A DNA stretch of 64,000 nt, from the NCBI GenBank assembly GCA_907165135.1, contig OU015567.1:6329001-6393000 (forward strand). Direction: 5' to 3'. Shown here piece by piece: positions 1 to 11,613 of the stretch. Position numbers and translations under genes: made by a program. The notes below the pieces were generated by a model. It was not told where the DNA came from. It ran no database searches and saw only the letters and a program-made list of their open reading frames with translations. The stretch's first letter is position 1. Every line of letters begins with the position of its first letter. The stretch comes from Oikopleura dioica. Its lineage: Eukaryota; Chordata; Appendicularia; Copelata; Oikopleuridae.

Positions 1-342
1 CAAAAATATAGACAGAAGTTTTTATGGAATATTTTTTACTTGGAAGAATGAGAAAGATTCTAAAGGATTGTACCAAGGCAGATTTTAAGAAGACAATAAG
101 ACAAATACAGTCAGCAGCTTATACAGGCGGCCTGAAACGGCAATTCATCTGGCTTTCAGTTTGTTGAGGTGTTGGTGAAGAATTTTGGTTTTGTTGAGAA
201 ATTCAGTATGAATCGGGAATTAGCGTAATCCTTCAGACAAGAGCAAGACTTCACACAAAATCTCGAAGACGCGGTTTTTCGTCCTTCCGGCCAAGATGAG
301 CAATTAAGAATGAGATGAGATTTGAGTGATTTGCTAGTCTGC

Positions 343-2097
343 TCATGTTCTGCTTCGCTCGAGAGTCTTCCTGATGGTTTGGCGGAAAAGATTCAGGTTG
401 TACATCATAATCCCTTGAAAAGAAAAAAAATCACCCAGGACTCAATGAAGCTCTGAATACCTCTTTGATCTAGCGCATCTTCTCGGACAACGCAAACGAG
501 TGCCAAATTGCTCGTAATACCATACAGACACAGGACAATTTCCTCCTTCATCGTCACCCAGCTCTCATGATTCTCATCAAAGGCCGGTATGATCAGGGTG
601 GCTATTTTGGACAAAATTTTGGGGTCTGGCCATCCAATTTCCATCCAATAAATTTTAAGTCCGAACTATCCATCCAAAATCCAATCCAATCCAAATTTTC
701 CCAATTCCCCAATTATCCCCAATTCCAATTGGATTTCCAATTTTTTAAAGGCTTCTTTTACTTTGAAAAGAAGGGAAACAGTAATTTTTTATCCGAAAGG
801 AGGATCGACAGAGTCAAAAAGATGATATTTTATCCGAATTTGTTCATTTTTATCATGAAAATAACCCTTCTTTGCATAGTTTAGAGATATGTTTCTTCTT
901 GGATCCAATTCCCCCAATTTCTCCCAATTGCCCAATTTTCCCCAACAAAATCCGGTACCCGGGCCATCCAAATTCCATCCAAACCTTATTGGATTGGATC
1001 CAATCCAATTCCAACAAACCCCCAAATCCAAAATAGCCACCCTGGGTATGATATCGTCGTCAGAATCGCCAATCTCAGACAATCTTGAATATTTGAATTA
1101 ATACAGAGACTGGATTGAGAATTGAAAGCTTGAATATTTCATTGGAATCAAGGAAGACTCACCTAGCTCCTTCGTAGACGTTTGAAATTCCGTCGACCAT
1201 TTCGATCATCCCGGAGCAAATTTCATAAATGCTTAGCTGCGTGTTCTCGGCGGGCGAGCTATCCGTTGCGATGAATAATTTCGTCCTCACGTCCATTAGA
1301 TACGCTTTCGCTACATTGGCGTTACTGAAAAAACGCAGATTAATTACAGGCGACAGCTAAATCGACATCACTGCCATACTTGATCATGAGATTGAGCCAC
1401 TTTTCGAGCTGTGCTTGTTCGGGAATTCGTTTCTGGATCACCTTGGACATTGCGTCGAAGATTGTTTGGTCCATCGCCGAGGTCGTCGAGATTTGGATTC
1501 CAATTTGGTCGTTGATGTTTTCTGAAGAGTTTTGTTCAAAGAATTTTGCCCGGCAAGACACTTACCGATGTAATTTAGGGTGTCATCGTGAATTGCGTTG
1601 AGTTCTTCTTCGTTCAAACCGTCTGATTTGTGCATGAAAATGTCAAAGGTCAAGTTTTTATTGTAGTTTTTCAACAGCTCCGCGGACTTGTACAAATCTG
1701 TCAAAGCGTTTTGGTAGCTTTGGCCATCTTGAAAAAGGAGGTAAACGAGGGTAAAGCATGGTTTGTTTCTACCTTGGGAATCGATGACATATATAACTGC
1801 CAATTTTGCCGAGTTGTCGCCAATATCGAGGCCGTTTTCAGAAGCGGGCAAGTGCCACGTGTCTTGTGGCACCTCGGAAAGGTCTTTCATGCCCGGAAAG
1901 TCGACGATTTTCATTTTGGCAAAGGCGTTCATTTGCGTGTCCACCCTGACTTCGATCGTCTGCTCTACGTAAATAATCTGCGTCGGCTGGAGTCCGTCGA
2001 AAATTCGCTCTTTGATGGTTGTTTTGCCAGCAAGACGAGGGCCCAGGAACAGGAGGATGATCTCCTCGAGTTCTTCTTGGCTGTTCTTCTCCTCCAT
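343..2097 (-). CDS. RRAGC: RagC/D-type Rag GTPase (interrupted by an inserted element)
   Basis: Small GTPase of the RagC/Gtr2 family, which pairs with RagA/B on the lysosome and signals amino-acid sufficiency to mTORC1. The N-terminus has a P-loop (GPRLAGKTT), switch DFPG, then VIYVIDSQ, a KSDGL base-recognition motif, and a C-terminal roadblock-like half (LFIATDSSP, LALVCVVREDALDQRG) ending NLFRQTIRKTLERSRT. Introns are 45-55 bp with GT-AG ends, including one near 1728-1772 and one just before the last exon. The ATG at 2097 follows a TTCTTCAG acceptor, as expected for a trans-spliced or spliced 5' end. The coding exon after the NVYEGAR segment is split by a 451-bp inverted-repeat element at 594-1044. 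Without it and one 8-bp duplication the frame reads straight through DDDIIPAFDENHESW. As it stands, translation into the element reaches a stop. Family assignment is strong; functionality is uncertain. Confidence 0.88.
594..1044. mobile_element. hAT-like MITE inserted in a RagC coding exon
   Basis: 451 bp with terminal inverted repeats CAGGGTGGCTATTTTGG, flanked by an exact 8-bp duplication GGTATGAT at 586-593 and 1045-1052. The interior is rich in CCAATCCAAT-type repeats and has no transposase. The length of target duplication and the CAGGG end fit non-autonomous hAT elements. No register across the duplication gives GT-AG ends on the gene strand. Confidence 0.9.
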
Positions 2098-2207
2098 GAT
2101 TTCTGAAGAACAAAAAGTGATTCACAGATTGTTTTTTATTAATATTGCAGCTCGTGTGTACAAAACTATATTTCTGTGTAATACAAATTCATCAAATATG
2201 GAAATGT

Positions 2208-2749
2208 TCAAGTCTGGGTAGTGATGTGAAAATTGTGAGAAGAGGAGATCTGTGAGAGAAAGATACAGGTAGATTTTCTGCTGGTTTTGTTTTTACAAGA
2301 CATTATCGCTCTGGCGACGGGCTTTGGCAATAGTGCGCTCGGTGGTTGGTGGAAGCTCTGATCGGCGAACTGATCGAACTTTTTCTTCGATTCGTCGGAC
2401 GAGCTTGTTGCACTCAGTTTTTGGCTATTTTTAACATATTACTTTGCTTTGGCAAGTAGGTGTTTTTACCTCCTCCGTCGATTCATGCGTTCTATCTTCT
2501 CCTGATTCTTTTCGTCTCCATATGGCGATTTAGGAACAGTGTCTTTGAGCATTTTGCAGATGGCTTCAGGATGGACATCTGCCTGTTTGTAAAATTAAAA
2601 AAAATATGCCAAAGAAGAGCTACCTCGAGAAACTGAAGAATATTCCCGAAAAGCGTCGGGTCAATATTGACATCGGCATGTCTTGTCAGCTGGTAGAGCT
2701 GTTTCTGATCTTCTGACATGGATGTATAGCTCTTTGGAATCTTTTCCAT
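2208..2749 (-). CDS. MZT2: MOZART2-like mitotic-spindle organizing protein
   Basis: Small protein resembling MOZART2, a gamma-tubulin ring complex subunit at centrosomes. Exon 1 encodes QKQLYQLTRHADVNIDPTLF followed by GNILQFLE. A 41-bp GT-AG intron follows, then ADVHPEAICKMLKDTV, which matches the MZT2 pattern (LYxL, IDPxxFxxLxxLL, AxxxMLK). A further exon encodes a polar, Ser/Lys-rich tail. The first ATG is at 2749, just after a TTTAG acceptor. The 3' end is uncertain: a stop lies at 2208, or a last intron may carry the tail to about 2120. It lies on the same strand between LONRF and RagC, with about 100 bp to the RagC acceptor, so the three could be one operon. Confidence 0.72.
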
Positions 2750-2992
2750 GGTTGCTCTAAAGATTTCCAATTTTGAGACTATCCGTTTGAGTTTTATTTA
2801 CAAATATTTTATTGCTGATTCTTCTGACTGAGCTCATGATTGAGAAAAACGAGGGAAAGAAAACGGCCTGTTAAATATTTTTCAGTTTTTTGATAAATTT
2901 TATTTGTGATAAGTTGGGCTTAACTGTTTCTCTATCACGACGAGCTCCATCAAAAGATAAATGTGTACAGATTTCGCGAGTTCAAAGAGAAT

Positions 2993-5409
<2,417 letters not shown>

Positions 5410-5781
5410 GCTTCAATGAATTAAATTGTGCATTTCTGTAGATGTTGATATTCTTCAGATAACATCATTTGTAGGGGAAAGTCGAGAAGCCGCTTGCGGC
5501 TTTGAGACAGAAAAATCAAAGCCGCTGCTTCTTTTCTATTTGATCTCGAAGCCGCAAACGACTTGTAATAAATTGTGTTACTATAGTTATCTTCTAGTCA
5601 AGATCAATTTTGAATTGAGCAACTAACGGTCACTTTGAAAATCGACCGTGAGAAATTGATAAAAAAGGGAGAAAATATTCCCAGAGGCGAATGTAAAAGT
5701 AGCCAATTGCGCCAAAATATGGTTACATAATAATTTTGATTAGTTACTGTAAGATGCTGATTGAAATGTTGATTTACTTAC

Positions 5782-6030
5782 GTGAGGTGGAAGATCTTTT
5801 CGAAGGTCGAAAGTTCCAACTATTTCTGAAAACTTCTATTTTCCGGTTTTTTTTTTCTGAATTTTGGATCAAAATAATAGGAAATTCCAATAGAAAAGAC
5901 CGTTTCCCTGAAAAAGCGCGAGAAAATCGTCGTGGGCAGTGATGGCATCTTTGACGAAGTCGTCTAAGCAGTTGTCATTGTAGGAACTTGCATTGGAGCA
6001 GTTTGAGGACGAATTCTCTGTTCCGTTCAT
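5782..6030 (-). CDS. Candidate exons of an unrecognised secreted or membrane protein
   Basis: Two adjacent open segments look coding on the minus strand. The first, from ATG at 6030, reads MNGTENSSSNCSNASSYNDN and has four N-glycosylation sequons, like an extracellular N-terminus. It continues to FLALFQGN and a possible donor. A 45-90 bp intron would lead to IVGTFDLRKDLPPH with a good GTAAGT donor at 5781. The continuation downstream was not found. The sequon density argues for a secreted or receptor N-terminus, but no family was recognised and the gene may be incomplete or spurious. Confidence 0.3.
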
Positions 6031-7581
6031 TTTTCTCGATGCTGGAAATTTTGCATCTTCGATTGCGATTTCTGCTTTCTTGGTTTTTTATCTTCTCCTT
6101 CTAGGTTACTATGAATTATTATTTTCTAATAGTGGCTTTAGCAAGGGAGCTCCTACGCGCGTATATTTCTACATATGACTATCGATATTCGGTTATATAA
6201 AACACCTACTCCTTAGCTTAATTCTAAGCTACTCAATATAAAATTGAGAGTATCAGACTTTTCTCTTTCGAACAAAAATAATGACAGCTAAAACTTATTG
6301 CCATTTTATCTCAAAAAGAATTGGATATCGTTCTCAATAAAATAATGCCATAGATAAATTGCCTTATAGAATAATTTACTTATAAAAATAACTACATGAT
6401 AATGGGTACTGCTTACCAGACGGTACCTTGACTGAAGTATTAATTTTCTCCGCTTGAATGAAAAAACTAATGAAAATGAAAATAGAAAGTACTGGTTGAA
6501 GCTCGTTTTCTGAAGGAAAAAGAAGAAAATTGAGGTCATGACGAGAAGTTATGTAACCGACGGTTACGTAACTCATTCGTTTTTAGACTTCTAGTAGAGG
6601 ATACAAGCCTCCCAGGCATTTTCTATACTGATGTTTTTGTAGAGTCTCTTGATGAGATAGAGCTAAGTATGGCGTCCTAGATTTAACGGGCAAATGACGG
6701 GTAATTACGGAGCTCGAATAGGTATGCTCTTCCTCTAAAGGGTCCCCTTTAACGGATTTTCTAGCCCCAAGCTTGCTTGGAATAGCATATCAGGGAATCC
6801 GTCAAATGGGGATCCTCTGTTATGGAACAGGAAGCCCGTTAAAATAAAGACTTCCCAAAAGTATTTGTCCGTTAGATCGTGAACCCCCAATAATCTTTAA
6901 AGAAAAACCTTTTCTTTGTGAATAATCTCGACTCTCGTATTTTCCTTTTAAAATTGAAAAAAGTGTTTTGAACTTTCAAAATCCGCGGCGGGAGAGAGAC
7001 AGTCCTTACATAATGAACTCTTAGATAATCGTTATATAATTAGTCTAGTTCAGAATAATTCGAATCGGTTGCATAATCTTCTCATTACATAAAAAACCAG
7101 TCCTTGAGGAAAATCTCATTCTATTCACAGCATTTTTCTTATTCTTTCCTCCTTCTCCATTTTTCAATCTGAACGATCTGAGGAAAGAAAATCAGCTTTT
7201 TGGAAAAATAAAATATTTCTTTCAGATTTAGTAGTTCGCTTTCGCGAGCTTTTTGTTGTGGTAGTAAGGGTTTTTGAAATTGACCAGCAATTTGTAGAGT
7301 TCGAGGAAGCTTGTGTCACGGTGCTCCAGGGGCGTTTTTACAACGGCAGTTGTTGGAATGTCTGGAACCTTTTTTCGTGGTTTTCAAATGAGGGCAATAA
7401 GAATTTCCCGTGTACGTTAGGGTGGGGTCCATTATCCTCTCACCTTGGAGTCTCCCGGACAGCCCCCCCCTACTTAGCAATGGTGGGGGTCAGTCGGGGG
7501 TGGAGCCCATTCACAGGCGAGGGAACCCCCTCCTACAAAACAATTATCCCCACCCATCTCATTTTATACCTCATTTAGTTC
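6031..7581. other. Gene-poor interval
   Basis: No convincing gene. It holds AT-rich sequence, some short palindromes (for example near 6550-6580, gtaaccgacggttacgt) and a GC-rich patch at 7420-7560. The interval separates LONRF (5' end at about 5409) from the 3' end of the p85-like gene. Confidence 0.6.
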
Positions 7582-9101
7582 TCAGGGAAAACGAGTTTCT
7601 ATTTTAAAACCCCGTTCCGAAACTACATCTTCAATATCGTCATCTGGATCCATTCTGAACGTGAATCGCTTCGATAACGAGTAGACCAGATCCCTAATTT
7701 CCATTAATTACAAATTCCAATTTTTAATGAATTAAGTACGTGAGCGTCTCCTTGCTTTTGTTGTTTTCAATGTAGAATCCGTCTTCGTAAGACCAGAAGA
7801 CGATGATGTGGTCGAAAATGACTTTCGTTCCTTCTATTGCTTGAATGTAAGTGATTGCAAAGGGCTTTTCGGTAAAGTCCATGTCGGCTCGTTGTCGGAC
7901 GCAAAAAGGGATGAAAAGGGTTGGTCGTCAAACTTCGAAAATTTCTACAGAGGAGTCTTCTGATAGCGAATATTTCAATCTGACCTATCAAGAATCTGAT
8001 TGGCTGAATTTTTATTTCAAAAAGCCGCTTGCAAATAGCTACTCTTTTAAATGAATATTCAGCCAATCAGAGACTTGATAGGTCAGATTATATTTTTCGC
8101 TATCAAAGGAATCTTCTGTAGAAAATTTTCGATTTTCGAAAATTGAGAGAGAAAGTGATTCATCCCTAGACGCAAAAGAATCCCGGTTTTCTCGTCGGCT
8201 CGCTGCGTAAAATCGCCTCTGCTTCCTGCCGATTGACGTGCCACATCCAACTGTGAGCAACTTCAGTCGACTGGTTTTTCAGATACTGTCCTTTGATCAG
8301 AATAGCAAGCAGATTGACCATTCCGAGGAGACGAGCGTACAGTCGCATTTCCCGCTTCCACTTGAGCTCGTTTTGAATGTAACTTTCGTAGAGGCGATTC
8401 AAGCCGCGGAAGTGTCCTTTTTCAGCGGCTTTCTTCGGAAAATATGAAATTTAGGGGGCTGCGGCTCTTCCAAAAGTCGACGGCAAAGTCCATACTAAAC
8501 GAATTTCAAAAATAAGGCTCTCAAATAGATTCTACCTTGTTCGTATTTTCTTCCGCCTTTCTGTGATCATTTTTCAGCGCCGCTCCGACTTTTCCCGGCG
8601 TCAAATATGCCTCGAACTTGTAATGCTTTCTCGCTTCTTCGAGAAGTCCTTTCAGATCATCGTGGCTTTTCTTCAAATCCGAAATCGAGAACTTTCCTTC
8701 TTCGCACATCGGCGAGCAGAAGAATCTCCTGCAGTCGTGGAAGATCGTTTTGTAAGTAATTTCGTTTCTGCTCGATTTTCGCATGCAGAGTATGGAGTCG
8801 GCAACCTGTGTAGAAACCTGAGTCAGAGTACTGAAAGGCTGTTTATGAATGCTCTTTCAGGACACTGAGTCATGTTTCTACACAGGTTACCGAGCCCAAT
8901 TCAAAGCATGAACGCGTTGCCATTTGATTTCGGACGCAGATTGATTCTTCTCGTGTAGGAATAATTCTTGATCCAGGCATAGTGCCGATCCGTTACGAAT
9001 TTCAAGCAGTACCCCTCGAAAACGCTAGAAATCGTCCCCCAGAAGCATCCTTGGCGAACTGTGTCTAGCGTGATGCTTTCATTCGAACTGCTTCCTTCCA
9101 T
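7582..9101 (-). CDS. Divergent PI3-kinase regulatory-subunit-like protein (SH2 - inter-SH2 - SH2)
   Basis: Read in order on the minus strand: a possible degenerate nSH2 start from ATG at 9101 (CFWGTISS), then RKSSRNEITYKTIFHD, which resembles the second half of the p85 nSH2, then an inter-SH2-like helix (LNRLYESYIQNELKWKRE, cf. RLYEEY in p85), then a C-terminal SH2 (SWMWHVNRQEAEAIL, GFFCVR as the FLVR motif, KPFAITYIQ). It ends at 7582 in ETRFP. p85 recruits the lipid kinase p110 to phosphotyrosine; the assignment here rests on domain order and short matches. Two inverted-repeat insertions interrupt it: one at about 8793-8899 between the nSH2 halves, and one at 7906-8168 immediately before the FLVR arginine codon. 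One internal intron (near 8500) could not be placed with a clean frame. The SH2 domain is fairly secure; the p85 identity is tentative. Confidence 0.55.
7906..8168. mobile_element. MITE with 8-bp duplication splitting an SH2 coding exon
   Basis: 263-bp near-palindrome beginning AAGGGATGAA and ending TTCATCCCTA, flanked by GACGCAAA at 7898-7905 and 8169-8176. The two arms share blocks such as TGATAGGTCAGATT and AGCCAATCAG. Removing the element and one duplicate joins FFCV to RQRADMDF in frame. The TAGGGATG end is shared with the 1.95-kb element at 23141-25091. Confidence 0.9.
8793..8899. mobile_element. GGCTCGG-family MITE copy
   Basis: About 107 bp. Arms share the core GGCAACCTGTGTAGAAACC (the right arm has GGTTACC) and carry CTGAGTCA-type motifs. 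It sits between the two parts of the p85-like nSH2 region. A 5-bp CATGC repeat flanks the insertion, but no exact 8-bp duplication is seen. It is one of seven copies in this window. Confidence 0.75.
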
Positions 9102-9228
9102 GTCATCTGAAAATGGAGGATTTGGACATTTAAAAAATATAATGAATCTGATTGACAATCAACTTAGATCACAGAAGAGGTAAAAGAGAAAAAATTCTAG
9201 AGAGCAGCAACAGCTGATTTTCTTCTTT

Positions 9229-9749
9229 TCACGGAGGTTTGAGAAAGTTATTCGAAGGAGCGACGTTTGGGCGATAAGGGCCGATCAAGCAGGGCGCTAG
9301 AATTCGCTCCAAATTGACCCAGCGATGGACTTTCTGGAAGAGTTCTGTTCCGTCTTCTCCGGCTGAGCGCATCAGTTCGTCCCCGCCGCCCGGGTGGAAA
9401 TCCATGTAAGGAGAACAGTTGTACGCTTTTCCCGCAAATGCGATCCAGCAATCTTCCCTTCGTTGAACAAAAAAATAGTTACAGTAACACTCATCTAAAA
9501 AAACCTTGTTTTATGCAATGCTAGCTCATCTTGAGTAACTGGCCTTCTCGGAGAAATTCCAGAGACGTTCTGTCCTTTCCTCACAATCGTCATCCAATTC
9601 GACAGTCCAAAACCTGGTTTTAACGGCACTAGAATATTTTTAGAAAAGAATAGGGTTGATTCTTTACCTTTGACTTGATTTGGCGAAATTTCCGAATGAC
9701 GAATGACTGTATTTTTCTCTGAACTTCCAGAACTTCCTTCTTCTGACAT
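9229..9749 (-). CDS. Cytochrome b5-domain protein related to the N-terminus of CYB5R4 (NCB5OR)
   Basis: Three short exons from ATG at 9749. After a Ser-rich start the protein reads VPLKPGFGLSNWMTIVRKGQ, then RRPVTQDELALHK, then a b5 haem-binding fold with DCWIAFAGKAYNCSPYMDFH, the HPGG motif and VHRWVN. The two histidines (HPGG and VHRWVN) are the expected haem ligands. The linker and fold match NCB5OR, but the CS and flavin-reductase domains of that enzyme (about 520 aa in vertebrates) are absent. The frame stops at 9229 after LIGPYRPNVAPSNNF. So this is either a stand-alone b5 electron carrier or a truncated family member. Both introns are about 40-46 bp, GT-AG. The p85-like gene starts about 130 bp downstream on the same strand. 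Confidence 0.85.
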
Positions 9750-9860
9750 TTTCTCTCTTTTTTTCGTGAAGAAATTCCCGCTGGAAGAATTTGAAGAAAA
9801 AACAGAGGGAATGACTCATCTTCGTGGGAAAAAAGCGTCGAGAAAGGAAAGAAAAAGTGA

Positions 9861-9932
9861 GCCTAATGCGGGGCTCGAACCCGCGACCGTTGGATTAAGA
9901 GTCCAACGCTCTACCGACTGAGCTAACCAGGC
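9861..9932 (-). tRNA. tRNA-Lys (anticodon CTT)
   Basis: The minus strand folds as a cloverleaf: acceptor GCCTGGT paired with ATTAGGC, D-arm TAGCTCAGTCGGTAGAGC, anticodon arm TTGGA-CTCTTAA-TCCAA with anticodon CTT, and T-arm GCGGGTTCGAGCCCCGC containing the B box. There is no intron. It lies upstream of the cytochrome b5 gene on the same strand. Confidence 0.95.
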
Positions 9933-10040
9933 CCGATGGTAGCCCGTAAATGTACAATTATTAAGTGCACTTTTTGAATCCAGCGCTAGAATTTTCGAAA
10001 AACTCAAATTATAAGATGTGTACTGTAAAGTTTACGCTGT

Positions 10041-10381
10041 CTAATAGACAATAATAATAACATTCATAATCGAAGATGAAACGAACCAACCACCGAAGAC
10101 ATTTATTGCTTCATAAAAAGCCCGGACTTCAAAGAAGAAAATATAAATCTTCTTCAAAGGAGTCTTGTCCTCAGACTGAACCAAAACGTATCTACTGATT
10201 CCACTGATCCAATGATGTCCCATATCGATAAGACGCGCGCGCCCGATAGCAATCTGTCCTGCCTCAGTACCAGGAAATTGCAACCTTACTGAAAGACACT
10301 TACCAACCAGCTGCGGCACACTTCCTTGATTGCTCCTTCCCGGAACGCAGCCTTCAGGAACAGCGCCACAGGAGGACTGAG
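10041..10381 (-). CDS. Unrecognised open frame upstream of the PIM-like kinase
   Basis: An uninterrupted frame running from a possible TCAG acceptor at about 10382 through SSCGAVPEGCVPGRSNQGS and GQIAIGRARLIDMGHHWISG to a stop at 10041. There is no in-frame ATG near its 5' end, so an upstream exon would be needed, yet the divergent kinase begins only 70 bp away. No family was recognised. It may be the terminal exon of a small gene or chance. Confidence 0.25.
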
Positions 10382-10450
10382 TTTATAAGCTGACCGTATT
10401 TCCAATTTTCAAATCATATCAAAACAAAACAAGAAACACAAAACAAAAAA

Positions 10451-11317
10451 ATGAACACAATCAAGAACCTCAAATCCCGAAAGCAGCCAAATTTCTTCGA
10501 GAGATTCCAAATCACCTCCCTCCTGATGCAGTCAGCAAACGGCACCCTCTACAACGGAATCGAAATTGACCTTCTTACCAGAGAGAGAGTCCGCGACGTC
10601 GTGGTCAAGTTCTTCCCAAAATCGTCCGTCCGAACCTACGCCGGTGTCAAAGGCATTCGCTGCCCTTCAGAAATCTACTTCCACCTCAAAGCCTTTTCCC
10701 TTGCCCGTCCCTTCATCGTCGAACCGCTCGACTGGATTGAACGAAAAGACGACTTCGCGATCGCCATGGAAAAGCCTCCAGGAACGATTGACCTATTCGA
10801 CTTCTGCAACAAGTACGGCGTCCAGAGCGAGAAAAACGCGAGAATCATTTGGACACAAATCGTCATCGCCTGCTACAACATGCATCTCGGCGGAGTGATG
10901 CATTCAGACATCAAGGACGAAAACGTGCTAATCAACCCGGACACCCTTCAAATCAAAATCATCGACTTCGGCTGCGCGAAAAAGGTCCAAGATCGCTACG
11001 AAAAACCATCCGGAACAGCCGCCTACTGGCCGCCAGAACTCAAGAGCCACGGAAGCTTCAAGCCTGGGCCAGTGACTGTTTGGTCGCTCGGGTCGATTTT
11101 GTACCTGCTTCTCGCTGGCGAATGGAAGTATTCGGAAGAGAATGGATTCATGCGCAACTTTTTGAAAGAACAGCGATTGAGCGAAGACGCACAGCAGCTG
11201 ATCAACCGCGTTCTTTGCATCCACGAGTACTCGAGAATATCGCTTCAGGATGTGATCCAGTCTGCTTGGGTTCAACATATCCCGCATTCGCCGAAGAAAA
11301 GAAACTCCTCTGTTTGA
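10451..11317 (+). CDS. Intronless PIM-like serine/threonine kinase, non-RD
   Basis: 288-residue protein kinase in one exon, in a neighbourhood where most genes have introns every 100-300 bp. The ATP-site lysine is in VVVKFF, the catalytic loop is HSDIKDENVLI, the metal loop is IIDFGCA, the P+1 region GTAAYWPPE and the F-helix VTVWSLGSILYLLL. The KDEN catalytic loop and PPE motif are typical of PIM kinases. Two departures stand out: the glycine loop is degenerate (LMQSANGTLYNG) and the HRD arginine is serine. PIM kinases are constitutively active CAMK-group kinases, so loss of the HRD arginine need not abolish activity. The lack of introns suggests a retrocopy. The ATG at 10451 follows an A-rich leader. 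Confidence 0.88.
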   Translation: MNTIKNLKSRKQPNFFERFQITSLLMQSANGTLYNGIEIDLLTRERVRDVVVKFFPKSSVRTYAGVKGIRCPSEIYFHLKAFSLARPFIVEPLDWIERKDDFAIAMEKPPGTIDLFDFCNKYGVQSEKNARIIWTQIVIACYNMHLGGVMHSDIKDENVLINPDTLQIKIIDFGCAKKVQDRYEKPSGTAAYWPPELKSHGSFKPGPVTVWSLGSILYLLLAGEWKYSEENGFMRNFLKEQRLSEDAQQLINRVLCIHEYSRISLQDVIQSAWVQHIPHSPKKRNSSV

Positions 11318-11613
11318 TTTCTCCTCTAAAATTCGATTTTTGTAAATTTTATTTATCTTTTTTTTCCTTCATTCTTGCTGTCTTTTTTTGCTTCAAAAAC
11401 AATAAAAATTTCTCTATCAATTTATTTCAACTATCCTCAATTTTTATTTGCAGCTTTGTTGGACTTTCAGATTTCGTGGCTTTCCTGAACTGTTGTGGCT
11501 TGACTTTGCTCTGGGATCGATTTAACGGCGGCTTCTTCCGGCGCCACTTTATTTTTTGCCGGAACGGCGCAGTACTTTTATTCGGTTTTTGTTGAGGCAT
11601 TGATTTATTTGAG

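Noticed and set aside
8793-8899. Claim of a fifth exonic insertion with 8-bp duplication
   Set aside because: Only a 5-bp CATGC repeat flanks it and intron boundaries are unclear, so it is not counted with the four secure cases.
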